Shown: positions 1 to 13,990, numbered from the stretch's first letter. The stretch: DNA of 64,000 bases from Opisthorchis felineus (GCA_004794785.1 SJOL01001349.1:770513-834512), one strand, 5' to 3'. Numbers and translations are program-made. Notes: generated from the sequence alone by a model not told the origin.

Positions 1-2439
1 TCAATTTAACACGATGGTTGCTATGGTCACCACGACTGCATTCCATCGACAATGGAATGGATTTTACATCAGAAAAACCCTTTCACTCATCCCCAAACGT
101 CATGATAAGTAAAGGGCTATTTAAGATGCAGAGTCAGACGTATGGGTGACCATCGAAATCCGTGTAGCTGAATGCATTCATACGAGTATGATCAGACGGA
201 AATCTATAGCCATCTTCAGACACTTTCGTGCAATCTGCGTTCACGTAGCCGTTAGAGTTCGAAATAGTAACATTTTGCAGCAAACAAACTATGAAGATGA
301 GAAAAATTCACTCCTGGTTGACAATGGAAGTCGTGCGAATTGGAGTGAGAGTCAACCATCACGACCGAAAATGCAATTCAACATCCATTGTGTTATGTTG
401 CCTTCTTAGACTATCGGAATACCCATCTAGAAATTTTAGTGTTTTCTTTGGACGCATAAATAAACGAACAACTAAAGTTCGATCCTGGTTCAAAGCGGGT
501 ACAAGTTAGCGTAAACAGCAGACAGATGGAAACCATCTTGCAGTAAAATGACTCAGAGATCAAGCCCAACGACAGGGGAGTAGTGCGCCATTCATTTATG
601 TACGTATCATGTACGGCTTTGAATAGCAACACGGCCCAGTCCATATCTCAAGCACCTAAACCTTCTAAGGGCAGCCGGGTGCGAAAAAATAATCCGTGCT
701 TGACTATTTGCAGCAACAACTGAACTTCAGGAAGAGACAAGCTTCACTGACACAAAGGTGCTGAGAGTGGAGGTATGTGGAAGGAACTCACTGAAACTAG
801 TGGAGTTCACAAAATGCTCATTAGGTTCCCCAGTCTGAGAAAATCATACCCTCAGCTAAATCTGCCTGAGTTAGATTCGCGGTGGCCGTCTGCGCGTTAC
901 AACAGTTCAGATACCATCATTCAGATCAACGGAGAGAATGGACGGTGTACGACAAAATTATTGTTTAATTGGTATTTGATGTGTCAGTGGCAACTTCAGA
1001 GGAATTGGTCCATTATATTTTGCATGAAAGACGCTTTTCTGTGTTTGTCTGTCAAAACACGATGACTTGTGTTAGATACAAATCAATGAGGGCTTGGTTA
1101 AAAAAACGAGAAGATTTACTGTGGCCGATGTTAATCCATTCACACACTCATAAGAATTAGGGATACACTTGATAGACAGTCTGCGTGACATTCGTGGTTC
1201 GTATATATATACGGGTCACTGGATGATGGTTATTCCTAATATTCAATGGCCGCACATTCTGCATATAATCCCCAGGCCAGATGTTTCTTTTTCACGTGGC
1301 AGAAACAGCAATCGATGCAAACACATTTAACCACCAGAAGAATGCTCAACTGTCGTGAAAATTTCAGAGATCGTGGATATTGCAAGTACTCGTAAAATAT
1401 AACCAAATATCAGAAAGGTACCGTGATACGTCCATCCTGTGGGGCTTAATGAACGCTTTCCATTGGGGGAATTTCCACCAGAGAAATCATTCCCGTTCCT
1501 CAGAAGTGAACGTCCTTTTTTATATCGATTTCTCAAGTTTATATGTGAAAAGCTAATATACCCATACTATTCAAGGGATACTGTGTTATATACTTATTCT
1601 GGTTAAAAGATATCAACTTCAGTGCATTGGATCCAAATTCAAAACCTTTTTTTACATTCACCTGATAGACACATTTGTCGCTTGTTCCAACCTGAAGCAC
1701 TATCTTATGCTTTTTATTAGGTTCAGCATGCTTCACCTTCTTTTGTAGGCACCTTTCTTCACAGTGATAATTTTAGTCGTCCTGTGGAAGACATTTTTTA
1801 GCTTTCTATGTTTAACTGACTACGAAAATTCAGGAAAATGGCCTAAATTGGCTGAATACACTGTGAGAACCTTATCTTGATTGTGGTTGTGTGCAGACCA
1901 AGAAGGTCAGTATTCCAAATCTGAGAGGACATTTGGACTGCCAACCACAATATACTTTGGAGATGATCAACTTGTGATGTAATGCACAAAGGCTTCTTAA
2001 CTGGGTGCTTAAATGACTTCAGTATGAAACTGAATTAAAGAATATCTTTCGGGTCGAGGAAACAAGTTACAACTCCTTCTGCAGCCGGACGATACCCATT
2101 CAAGACGGTGCTTTCCCCATAGACCAACTCTACACATCAATGGTGCCAAGGTCACACGTGATTTCGTAGCCTAGACCGTGGGGCGCTGGAAATTCCTGGC
2201 AGAAATCTGTAACGAACTGGATGGAATGACGCCGTCGTATGTGAAAACACATCATGTTACGGTCGTTTGGAGAGCGTTTTGGCGGAATCGGTCTTCTACC
2301 AGAGTGCTTTGTTTAGACCATCACCTATGCACTGAACCATCTATGAAGTTTTTAGAGTATTTTGATTGGAAGACTTCATGTGACTACGGAGAACTGAAGT
2401 GCGTGCGGAATTCGGTCACAACAAAAGAGGAGTAAGCGC
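1..2439. other. No recognisable gene
   Basis: Only short, unconserved-looking frames (all under 100 codons) on both strands. No splice-consistent exon, RNA gene or repeat was recognised. Confidence 0.5.
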
Positions 2440-2660
2440 TTTGGTTTTCACGGGAGACTCAAGTGAGTCTCTCGTTTATGATGTTCTTCAACTGAATGTG
2501 CTGCACACAGGCCGCCTCATGTTTCAGTTGGTACGATATTCAAGATATCGCAGTATATTTTCATGAAGGAAACTACTCACAAGGTTGCTGAAAACTCTTC
2601 GACAGCCCACGACCGGTTTCGCCCTTCTTGGGGCTCATCAGGTTGACGGAAACTCGGGGA
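2440..2660. repeat. Dispersed repeat (CAACTGAATG family), copy 1
   Basis: It runs from TTTTCACGGGAGACTCAAGT through CTCGTTTATGATGTTCTTCA and GCCGCCTCATGTTTCAGTTG to GTTGCTGAAAACTCTTCGAC and GGTTTCGCCCTTCTTGGGGC. This is the most complete copy in the window. Related copies are at 2785-2950, 5985-6250, 14600-14800, 22640-22830, 40400-40620, 44965-45021 and 62740-62900. No terminal repeats or coding frame were seen; it may be a SINE tail or a LINE 3' untranslated segment. Confidence 0.65.
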
Positions 2661-2784
2661 CTGCGCTGTTGTCCGGGCAAGAATGAACACGCACATTAGG
2701 GACTTACATTCCAAAACACTACACAGAGACTGTACACAGAGACCTAATAGCTTATGGAAGCGTTTACGTTGGTCCTTGATGTAA

Positions 2785-2950
2785 GCGCGACTCAAGTGAA
2801 TATCAGCTGAATCTCTATGTCGTAAGTTTTCAACTGAATGTGATACACTAAGATCGTCGTCTCATTTGGTGCCGAGAAAAATACTTCACTACCTCAAATA
2901 CTGTCCCAGCTGAAACATAAGATGGTCTTTGTGCGACACGTTTAGTTGCA
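2785..2950. repeat. CAACTGAATG-family fragment arranged as a small palindrome
   Basis: 2800-2875 carries the family in plus orientation (TTTCAACTGAATGTGATACA). The next 75 bases carry it reversed: the complement reads GTCGCACAAAGACCATCTTA then TGTTTCAGCTGGGACAGTA, matching the GCACAAAGGCCGCCTCATG segment of copy 1. Confidence 0.45.
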
Positions 2951-3179
2951 AAGTATCAAGCGCTATGCATAGTCTCAGTTGAGTCTCTTGTCAATACTAA
3001 GCTGGGTGTTTGTTTCCACTTGCGTAAAAGTTGATGGTGAAGTAGATAATAAGATTGTTAGAAAATCGATGGATGCAACAGCCTGATGCAACGCAAGAAT
3101 GAGGAGAACTTTAGTCAACTATCAATGAGTTTTCATCGACCTTATGAGTAGTTAGTTGATAGCATGAGCAGATCAGGAA

Positions 3180-3450
3180 ATCTGAGATTTTATTCCGCAA
3201 GTGATGTCAGACTATGCCGAAAAGTCAAGAGGAAGTGTAGAGCTGTTTTATCTCTACGAAAAACATCAGAAGTACGCATCTCACGAGTCCCCATGGCAAC
3301 ATGAATCCGCGATATCCTGGATAGCAGTTGAAGACTAAACCGTTCGGCTATGAGCAGCTAATTGACGGGATGAATAACTCGCGCGTAGCAGGACAGAACG
3401 CCACATATCCTTCAACTGCGGAATGCACATCACGTGGTCATGTGTTTCGT
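3180..3450 (-). mobile_element. SINE, second family (diverged copy)
   Basis: The minus strand shows ACCACGTGATGTGCATTCCG, then GTTGAAGGATATGTGG, CCGAACGGTTTAGTCTTCAA, CGTGAGATGCGTACTTCTGA, and AAAACAGCTCTACACTTCC, collinear with the copy at 27420-27700. The B box has decayed here. Confidence 0.55.
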
Positions 3451-5984
3451 CAAGGGCTCAGTATTATTATTATATAAATTCCTTAATTGATTTGAGATGA
3501 GACATCTGTATGTGACCTAGTTTTATCGGCTAGGATGTGCAAAACAGAAAGAATGGCACAGTTTGTTGGGTTTTCTCTCCCAAACAAGGTTGATATCATT
3601 CCAGGACACAAAGCATACTCTTTTGATCCCGGATGTGGATTTCCGTTTGAACGCACAAGTCTTTGAGAAAATCTCTCATTCAAAGTTTGTGAACTTTCAT
3701 CTTCTATTTTCTTCACTGCTTGACAGATCCATCGTGGAGAGTAACTTATTTACCACAAGGCTGCTTGAATGGGTATTTCGAGGGGATATGAGTCTAGCTG
3801 AGTGGGCAAAGCCTTAAAGGGATGCTGTTAGGCGTACTGTACATTCGGGCGCATATAAACGTGTTTCGCATAAAAACTGATGGAAAATGAGAACCAGAAC
3901 TCAAACAGCATTACCAGTAGAATGGGCAAAGCTACGAATGGAGACATAAATCTTAGAGCGGCAAGGGTTTAGTGTATTTAGTATCGTTTCTGGTTAGCTG
4001 GTCATGAAGCACATTCCAGATGCAGCTATACATCAATGGATTGTTATAAATTTAGAAGTTACCGTACAAACTGGATATAGAGTGGTTCGGAACAACCGCG
4101 AGTGAGTGTTGCTGCTTTCGACTGTCAACCCAAGATATTTGTAGAAAACAAACTGGGATATCGAGGAAGGACATTCCCTTCTGCCTTCCAACCTTGGCTG
4201 GCTAACTGGCTGCCTGCCTAGGTGAGGACTGCTTGATGTCATCCACCAGTTTTTGCACGTCGTGATTCAAGCCTCACAACTGATAGCCCCGAGACAAAAT
4301 TGTGCTTTCTGTGAAGTGACGAGTGACAAAATATTATTAATTTCATACTACTTCAACTTTGAAGTAGTTCAACATTAGTGGATGGAACTCATTCAAGCCC
4401 AAAAGCGCAGGCAGGGGATTCCACACCTCCCGATTTACGTGGTAAGAATAGAAGAAAAATAGGTAAAAAGTTAAGTGAGTATTCTGGTCTCTAGCCAATG
4501 GCTGTCAGATTCCAGGCTAACAACCCTCAACTTAAGCTTTAGTTTCCAAAATCAAAAGCCGGAACATGTGTTACAACGTCCTCGCGGAATTGTCATAAAA
4601 ATACAAAAGAAAGCACATAGATTGATTCACAAAAGTATAGGCTTTAGAAACTTTAAGATTTATACTGTATATTGGTTTAATTATTCAAAATGTGTGAAAA
4701 TTTGTCCTTGAAATGAACACACGATGGAGCTGAACATACAGAGCAACATAAAGTTGACAAAGTTGAAGCTAGAACTGTTTCGGAGGTCAAATCTTGCAAT
4801 CTGGTGGACTAGATTCAGGTGGTGCCTGCTGAAACTAGCGAAGTGCAAAAGTTTTAGAATATGGCGCAGTATGTGGTTATACTGACACGGTATCTCGTAA
4901 ATGACACTCAGGTTGCCGGGAGTAGCCAATATTATCCAGAGAGGTTTTCAGCCTCCGTTTTTAGTGTCAAAGTCCAATACCTATTACCAGCTGGGTCACT
5001 TATCTTTTCGGCTGATCCAGCGAGGTATTGTCGCCCTTTGAGGTTATCTCGCAGTTAACAAATTTAGTTCGCATGCTCATTATGGGGAAGAATGTATGTG
5101 GTTAGAGGATCCGGAAAGTTGCTCTCTCGGGTCATCTTAGGGCTGGCTGAAAAAAAACGAAATGCTGAGATTCCATACCATGGATAACCACTACACTTCA
5201 AGCATGTAACAGCTTTGTTTAGTTAACCAATGAAAGCAACTTGCTTAGGTTGCCCAGTTTTCCGTTTGTTTTCACTGCAACATCAAACATAGTTTTGCAT
5301 GCATTATGTCAAACTGTACTGTTATTTGGCAAGCTCTCTTGTTTGCTGACGTCATTATTAGAAGTATTCTCAAGTTTATGGAAACCCTACGTGGTTCACT
5401 GGAAGTTGCTGGCCTGAGGTTTTACTCTATTTATCCCTCTCGCCCCAGCTAGCTGTTTATATCAGGCACCCTGCTCTGCATGATGGGCTATGTAAATTAT
5501 ATGGAGCGCTTTCGAGCTTGAAAGGTGCAGATTCCCCGGTCAGTACACTTCAGGAGTGACTCCAGGAAAGTGAGCTCCGCTAGGATGTCTCAGATCTGTG
5601 ATGTGCCGTACACTCGCTCTCTGCAGAGCGTTCCACTCAAACTCGACACCTGGCCATTTCCAAAGTCGGTTGCTGATGGCCTACCACTCCATTTGTGGTA
5701 ACGAGATAAGCCGAGCTTGAACACCTTAGGTAAGGTATACATTTGATATCTCATCAGAAAATCCGATGACATTCACCTTCAGGCTGATAGTTTATTTCTT
5801 TTCAGCAACCCCGTGGTAGTCGATTGTTTGCCATCATCCGATCATAACCACCGTCGCCATTTGTGCGCTGACTTAATTACCTTGCATACTGTGTTTTTCG
5901 GGTAGATGCTGAAACAGTCATCGTTCTCCAGACCCCTAGGAATCGACGGCAGTTCTGACGCAACTCTCAGATGAAGCAGCCACG
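3451..5984. other. No recognisable gene
   Basis: AT-rich DNA with frames under 85 codons. Nothing recognised on either strand. Confidence 0.5.
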
Positions 5985-6250
5985 TCTAGTCCTGTGCCAC
6001 TCAACTGCATCCCTACTGAATCTCTCATTTATGATGTACATGTAGGATTCAGTTGAGCCTTCCGTTAACACCAACATAACTTGTAAATAAGTGTATTTTA
6101 CCAAGTGTGTATGATATTGCGTTCAGACGGAACATAAAGTTGGCGGAAACTCGGGGATTGTGTCTCCTCTGAGCATGAAGAATGAGCGAAATCGATCGTG
6201 GGCTGTCCAAGAGTTTTCAGCCACCTTACGAGTAGTGTGTTCCGTCAAAC
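5985..6250 (+). repeat. CAACTGAATG-family repeat, diverged copy
   Basis: GAATCTCTCATTTATGATGT near 6020 and GGCGGAAACTCGGGGATTGT through TGGGCTGTCCAAGAGTTTTC near 6215 match the two ends of the family. The middle is replaced or diverged. Confidence 0.45.
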
Positions 6251-7689
6251 CCTATCTACTACTCAGTAAGTACTCACCACTGTCCTTCCGCTCCACACGG
6301 ATGGAACTCATAAAAATTTAGTCCTAAAGTTTTATCCGACCCCGGTGAGTGGCTGACCGTGACCGAGGTCTGGTGAATCAACTACGGTCAAAAACCTACC
6401 GGTGCTAATACTATTGATGAAAACTTCAAGATTGTGTGGCCGCTCCAAAACACGGCCTCTTGAAGCCAGGTAGTAACACTCTATCCTCAAGAATAGGCAT
6501 TTAGGGGGTGCTATAAAAGCCCATACAAATTCCTCTATCTTGCAGGTAAATGGGAAGCAATTGAATTTCCAAAGGAGATGTCCGTACACTGTTGGATCGA
6601 CTCTGCTAAAGGCCCACAGCTTTGGCTGCAATATGGAATCAATTTCGTGACCCTAAGCAAAACGGCTGGTTTACCACTGAAGTCTCCGAGAGGTTGGCTG
6701 CGGATTCAACTTCTGCTTGATCAGCTGCTCACCAAGAGAAAAGAAGGGATTGTGTGTCGATTTTGCCCTGTCCAACCGCATCAAGAAAACACTGGACTCA
6801 GTACCCCCGTGGAATTACTCCACGTTTTGCTTCACTGTGTCTGCGATTGACAGGTCGAAACTATGTGACTGTGACTATTGCATACGTTCCAATGCTATGC
6901 TCAACAGACGAACACACCACACTTCCGCACAGCGCTGTATGGGGACTGTAAACGCCAACGGTGACCGATTTATCGGGCTTTGCGCTATCCATAAACTTGC
7001 TCTTGCTAACGTGAGAGTTTGATTCAAATAGACACATCCACGCAGTGGGCAATCTCACCCACTTGATTACCATATCATTCGCCGACAAGAAGTTCGAGAG
7101 GTGTGCGTCAAATGAGGGACGAAACTGTGGGGAAGATCCCTAGCTGAACCAAAACAAGCTTCAAATACAGCCTCATAGGCCACACTACGAAAGTTGCCCC
7201 AGTGAGTGAGTACAGGTTGACGTAAAGTGCCTCAAATGTCATAGAATCAGGTTGACGTAGCGGCACCGACGACCTCAACACTGACGGCTTTCAATCCATT
7301 TAACCTGTTACCGGAAGCGTGGCAGAGTTTGAAGCACTAGATTATGACGGCAACAGTCGGCCAGAACGGGCAACTGCTCTCGGGACGTCCTGACTGGTTT
7401 GACGACAACAACAAGTACATAAAACAGCTGATAGCTTGAAAAACCAATCTCCTACCCATCCCAACGTCAAGGTCAAGAAACAGCAGCTAAAAGCAGCTCG
7501 GAATGTCCTAACCTGGCCACTCAACCAAATGAACAACGAACTGTGAGGAATTCGCTGCTGCGCAGCAACACAAAGAATTTTACGACTGTCTGAAAACCAC
7601 TTGTGGACCGAGAAGCAAACCATGCCCCTCAGAATGCTGACACGGCAGTGCAGCAGGCGTCACCTGTAAAAATGTTTCATATATGGAGC
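6251..7689. other. No recognisable gene; possibly 5' part of the decayed LINE
   Basis: Short frames of 60-100 codons with no readable motif. Given the LINE RT remnant from 7690, this stretch may be its eroded 5' end, but I could not identify endonuclease motifs. Confidence 0.35.
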
Positions 7690-9160
7690 GGGCACTTCAA
7701 CAAACTGCTGGATAAACCAAGGAGCATCGATTGGACTACAGTGAATAGACTGCCTCAGTGAGAGTTGAAAATGCCCATGGACCTCATTCTGACTACCGGG
7801 GACTTACAGCAGGTGAACGTGAAATCGCGCATTAGCAAAGAACCTGAAAAGGAGCTGTATGCAACAGAACTCTTCAGTTATGCCGGTCCGACTCTAGAGA
7901 AAACACTTCTTTAACTGATCAGCATGATCTGACAGGAACGAAAGTTTCACCAGAATTCACTCAAATTGTGTCACTGTACAAAGGTAGAGAAAACAATGCT
8001 TCAGCTGGCAACTATGGCGATGAGCTGCACGGACCATCTACTCTGAACCCTCTCATAGCCGAAATGATTAAACACAAATCCCCGAAGAACAATGTGAATT
8101 TTCTGCCGGTAGCAGCACGAGTGGCCTGAGAGTTGCTGTACGGCGGCTTCAAGAAAAATCCCGCACATATCTCCAGCCGCTGCAATCCCCCCCCCTGGTA
8201 GATTTTGTCAGCCGAGAATTATTGTGGACGACTGCGCGCCAAAACTCATCCACCCGGTCCGAATCCAACGTGACGAAATGGGAACGAGGATGCAAACGAA
8301 TGGCTCGAATTATGGCGATTTCGAGATTCTCACTGAGGTAAAACAGGAGTGCTTCCGTGCGCCACTCTCTGTAGTATCCATCCAAAGACCATCATGGATG
8401 GATGCGGCTTTCTTGGAAGACGATGCAAGCGCACAGTTCGAATACTGGCTGCCTGGACGTCTGTTCAATAGTGAATGTTTTGGGGCGAGAAATGTGATCT
8501 GCCAGACCAATTTCCGCATTCCTATATTTGCGGGTGACTATATATTTTCCGCACATACGCAAATAGACTGAAGGGTTTAGTTGCGAATTTCGTGACTGCT
8601 ACTATACAGTGTGGCCTGAGGATCAATGCGAGGAAGATCTTTGTTCTGCACCCACATGCGCCTCAACACTTCCCCTAGCGTCGAGACTGGAAGGCAGTTT
8701 TTGGATTACTGCGAAAATTTCTCGTACCTGCAGAGTACTTTGTCTAGTTACTTTACCGCCGATCAGGAGCTGAGATTCTGTGCTGCCAAGGCTAGTGAGA
8801 CTTTTGGTAAACTCGAGAAAGGGGTGGGGCAACTAAAACCTAGGATTGGAGACCACGTTGCATGCCCACAGAACAATGGCTTTATCCGTCCTCTTGTAGG
8901 GCTCTGAAACACTGATCTCGTACGGCCAAATCTCCGATACTGGTGCAGGCCTCTCCTAAGGCGGATATCTGGTTTCCACTGTACTGAAATAGTGGTGGAC
9001 ACGGAAGTACTCCAGCGGGGCGTTCTGATGCTAAGATAACTGAAACATGTTTGCCATATGGACAGAAACAGGATACCGAAGCACCCTCTGTGTGGTCAGT
9101 TAAGAATGAAAATACAGGACCCTGGCAAACAGTCTTAGACGCCTAGACAACTCGGTGTAA
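7690..9160 (+). mobile_element. Heavily decayed LINE reverse transcriptase region
   Basis: Short plus-strand frames in the order expected for a non-LTR RT are separated by stops and shifts. They include a WSGHFNKLLDKP block near 7680-7720 (linker before the RT), fragments like ARVA and CGAPFV-type fingers near 8100-8230, a palm-region frame at 8224-8571, and a post-palm frame at 8626-8907 with FLDYCENFSYLQSTLSSYFTAD, resembling the thumb segment that follows the catalytic box. Stop codons throughout show it is not functional. It is more diverged than the 17-20 kb copies and probably older. Confidence 0.55.
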
Positions 9161-12100
9161 GGACTACTGACGCGAATCTTGTAAAGTGGGAAGCGGGAAA
9201 GGGAAAGTGGACGGCATGGGGGAAACGATGAAACTGTGGTTGGTCCATGTGGTGACAGTCAGCTTCGAGCGAGAAAGCTGGGACATACAACAGGCAAAGG
9301 TACCTTTGGAGCTCCTGAACCTGGAGACGGAACAAGCTCGAGCTGCTGCGACTGTGGTCGCTTTTTGTGCTGGTCTCATTGGATTGTTCCACACTATTGT
9401 AATCTGTTTACATTTACTTCATGTAGCCAACTGCGAGAGATCCGCACTAACACTGCGAAATTTTAAGTCTACGACCGTGCTACAGGTGACTCTACGTGAC
9501 CATCGTTGGCACAAACCTGAGTGAATTATGAATAGCACAAGCCTAGTCATTTGTGTGCGCGTTGGATGCGTCTTCTGAGTGACGCGGGCCATTCTTTGTA
9601 TTCGCTGTGGGACTCAACTATTCGGTTGTGCCCATTTGCCTTGTCAATAATGGGTCACAAGTTTGGCGTGCTAAGTTTTATAGAACTGACCCCTCTTGCT
9701 CACTTTCAGGTCACATTTCCTTGGGTTTACACCGGGTATATGTCGTTCAGGTGGGTGGATGTGCAGCTCCGTATAAACTCTATGTGGCCTTACCCATTGT
9801 GCACGGCTGGCCAACGGCTTCGTTCAATGTGACAGACCAATCCAGAAACAGATTCCAGCCCACCATACAGCTGGGATTTTCATGGGTGAAATAAAAGATC
9901 GAATTCTTGGGAAACACTGTGCAAAAGCTGATCTCCCAGAGAGTAGGTGGAAGATTACTGTTGGCGCAAAGGCTGCAAAGGTGAGATATATCCACGTGTA
10001 AAATCTTCCTGAAGAGCATGGATGACCTTTAGAGAAATAACTTCCCTCTAAATTTTCACACATTTATACCTTTGTATCCTAAACGGACGATTTCCTAACA
10101 AACCTAACTAAACCGGATCACCCCAAGAAATGGGTTAGATATGAAATACGGAATAATTCGTGAAGGGTTCCTTTTGCTTTGTTCGAAACGCTCCATTAAG
10201 CTAAGAACTTTGGGACTCGTGCGAAGAAAATGAACGAGCAAACCTAACGATATTCAGTGTAAATTGCTGGTCAGTCTTTACCGCCACAGGCACCGGAAAT
10301 TGCTTTTTTTATGGGTAGCTTATTTTCAGCAACAAACAAAATCAATTAATCAGACAAAATCAATTAAGATGCATTCGGCCTACTCAGTGAGTTCACCGAT
10401 TGGGTCAACAGACATTTTCAGGAATCACATGATGAATGATTTTACTGAGATAAAAAGTCGTATAGTTATTTGAGGGCCAAAATATTCAGACCATCAAAAT
10501 AATGGGGAATTCTCCCCTCTCAGGTCATGAGCATACATTTTAACTGTTGGGACTCTCATGAAAACCTACCAAATAAGCGATATACCCAAAGCACAACAAC
10601 AAGTGACCAACCATCACTTTTTACTCGGCCTTGACCTGAATTTCTTGCCAGATCCACGCAAAACTAACATTGACCAAACAGAGTCTGTAGTCTATGAAGT
10701 TTTCATATCATACCACTGGATTGTATTCACTCCACTCCGTGAAACAATGAGTGGTTTCTTAACATATCACTGAGTTATCTTACGATTGCGCATTAACTAA
10801 CAGGTCTGAAAGGTGTGAGCAATTGGGTTGGTCTCTTTTAACTGTTTACTGTGAAGTATAACCCCAGGTGTTTTTCTTGGATTTTTCCAGAATAGGGGTT
10901 TTGTTGGCTCATTGAAATGGCTCGCATAATAGACCCAAGTCCTATGCTTAGAGCGAAAATAGATTTAGTAGGACGGTTGAATTATGAAGAACTATATGGC
11001 AAATGTATTGGTGTCGATATGACAGGGATGGCAACCTCAGCAAAAGTACGACGAAGAGCAGGTTTTTGTGTGTGCAGTTTTGCACTCCGTGAAAACACAA
11101 TTAATTACAATAAGCTAAACAACAATAAGACAGCTTAAATATCCCCATGGTTTGAACAAGAACACAGTGACAAACATTGAGGTTTTCGGGATCTCGTCAT
11201 CAGGTCAGTACATGTCTAATGGTTAAAATAGGAGCGAAAAATGGAATGCGCAGCGAAGATCGGTTAGTGAAATGTAAAACGTGGAGATACGAACGATTGG
11301 TTGTCTATACCTCCACGTCGCATCTAGTTGGATGCTGTGAGACAGCCTAGAGGGCCGTTGAGTGACTTGGTTTGCCAAATGCAGTGGCTAACAGTGTAAG
11401 ATTATAGCTATGTAATCATGCGTTTTCAGGCTCATTGTCTGAGGTCCGACTGTGTCCCCTAGTTTACTCCAAGTCTTATCCTATGGCTCATCACTTATTA
11501 TGGCGCATCACCTTTTTACGCTGAGTGACAACCTCTTATTTATTTCACAATGCATAAGTTATGTCCCATTTGTTTTCACCAGATTTTTTATAATTCCACC
11601 TACCGCGTGCATTGCTGTTAACAGTCAATCACACCGCCTAAATGGAACGACACTGGAACACCTCTGTCTGCCTGTACATGGGTACTTTGTTTAAACTGAA
11701 CAGCTTTTGTTATCGGTTTGCTAGCAACGTTTTCGCTTCTCTGGCTTTGTAACTTTGTAAGCCGGTTTTGCCGGTTGCCGGTTGTGGAGATACGCAAAAA
11801 TCTCATTGTTCCCTTTTGTGAATATGTTTTAGCAACAAGTACAAAAATGTCCTGGATTCTTGCTAAAAAAACTCCTTGCTCGGTGTTTGACAAAATAGGG
11901 AAGATACCACCTGTTGGGCTCATTGCGCAACATTCAGGTTACGACCCGCAGTTGCAGCAACGACGGTACTCGAAAGAGAATAGTCTGAGGAGTTTGGTTT
12001 GAACGACGGACAAAGACAACACAGGACAAGTGAAACGATGCACTTCAAATAGTGTATCCGGGACACTGTATTCCAGAACATTTCTATCATGTGAATACAA

Positions 12101-12479
12101 CTCACTATTCTTCAGGAGCTTTCTAACTAAATACATCGTGGAATGGAGCTCAAAGTAGAAGCAACTGAAACATTTTGAATTTACGGTGTCTACATATTCC
12201 AAAAAGAAGCCTTTGGAGACAGGGATCACTCCCATGAACATTGCCTAAAGTCTTCCGTCCAAAACGTACGAGAAATTGTGCGGTACCTCTGAAGAAAACC
12301 TCTAATCGAAAGTGTGATCACATCCTTATAAAATAGTGTCATGCCCCTCGCACGCATTGGATTATACTCAATATCCAGAAGGGATAATAATTCAAAGCTG
12401 GAATATTCTACACTCCGTTGACCACTTTCACTTTCTGACACCATTTTGGCGATTCTGAGATGAGTAGTTGAACGTCCAG
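9161..12479. other. No recognisable gene
   Basis: Frames up to about 112 codons (9186-9524) overlap one another in different frames and show no domain. The first few hundred bases may be the tail of the LINE remnant. Confidence 0.45.
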
Positions 12480-13990
12480 ATGGTTCTAATCATCAGGACG
12501 CAGTTCAGCAATCCTCTGGACTGGTTTATTGCTCAGTGTTTGGCTATACACATAAAGTCGCATGCTGACAAATGAGTGTGCCCTCATAACAGCAGAAGTA
12601 CATCAGCATGGAACGCTTTAGAACTACGACCATTGGATTCATTGGAACCATGGAAGATGCAAACCAACGGAATCTTCCGTGTGGAGCACAACTCAAAGCC
12701 GCATTTCGATAAACTAACCTAGTGATCAACTGACCAAAAATATCCAACCTACTAAACATTGCGTAGTCTCATTGCCGGGAGAATGCTCCTGGAATTAAGA
12801 CAACTTCATAGTGGCTGCATGAGAATTGCCTTGAAACGGTTTCTTCAAAGATAGGAAGCCACCTCACTACCTCCTAGCAAAGGCCAGTAGCAATCTTTCC
12901 GGGACACAAAATAACACCTCGAAAATAACTGATCAGAAATGCGTGCACTTAGTTTTCCCGTGATTTTTCACCAACTGACTTTCTAAACGATTCCGTGAAG
13001 GCAGTGCTGTTCCGTAATCGACTGAGGTTCGTAACCTAAACCGCGTTTGCGTGACACAAATCCGACAAGTGTCTTCCTCTTCAGATACCACCCCTCAAAT
13101 GATAGCACTTGTAATTGGCCCCTCCAGAGTTATCCGAATTGTTAGGTACCTTCTAGAAAAGACCAACTAGCGAAAGAAATCAAATTTCGTGAAATCGTCC
13201 ATGCGGCCTCTGGGCGGGAAACAATTTATCTACGAAGGCCATCAGAAGCCAGCTATTCGAACTGAAGACCGATCATGCAAACGTTTACATCCTTAACACG
13301 ACCGCTTCTGTTGTCCTCCCGTGTGGGACCCTTCGGGTGACCAAATCAAAAGGGCTAATCCGTGATTCGATTCTATCCTGAAAAGAGTATACCGGTGAAA
13401 TCTGCTTCAGAGACAAAGACATCGGTCTATCCCAAATGTTGGTTTCCTCTGAGGAAGGTGTCACAAGAGATGGACAGTTAGAAATACACAGAAGTGGATT
13501 AAGCCACTGGAGATCACCACAAGAAAAAAATCAAACTAGAATATTTCCCGATAATGCCATCAGATGTCAAACATTAAATACAATACAATACAATACAATA
13601 CAATACAGTTTAAACAGTCTCAAAATTGGAGTTGCACCACACGGAACAAAATGCCAACACATAATGAGAAAGAATCCAAAAGAGACTCCGGATCCACTCC
13701 AGTTGGTAATTGTGAAGTGGCGACACCTTTAAAAAGAACAAACTTTAACATGTTGACCGATTTCCTGGAAAATGAGCGTAATCTATAAACAGGTCTGTTT
13801 GTTACAATACAAGTGGACACGGTCTTTCGTGATAAATAAATGACCGTACTATGAATTGTGCTCGCGTGACTATCCGAATGAGAATTTCGATCGCAAAGAC
13901 TCACGATAACAAATTTAGCATTGTAGAAAACCACCCGTCCATAAAATTTCACCACATCATCCTCAACAGCATTTATCCCCTTGATGATGC
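12480..13990. repeat. Diverged outer extension of the left inverted-repeat arm
   Basis: Reverse-complement similarity to 23435-24600 persists in patches. Around 13400-13520, CAAGAGATGGAC, AAATACACAGAA and GGATTAAGCCACTGGAG have close counterparts at 23590-23660. At 13050-13130, GACACAAATCCGACAAGT and AATGATAGCA match 23990-24060. Minus-strand frames around 12700-12750 (RLDIFGQL) match a plus-strand frame at 24340-24370 (RLNIFGQL). Identity is clearly lower than in the core arms. About 300 bp at roughly 13540-13890, containing an AATAC microsatellite, has no counterpart on the right and looks like an insertion. Confidence 0.6.
13576..13607 (+). repeat. AATAC pentanucleotide microsatellite
   Basis: Six or so tandem AATAC units lie in the part of the left outer arm that is missing from the right side. 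Confidence 0.9.
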
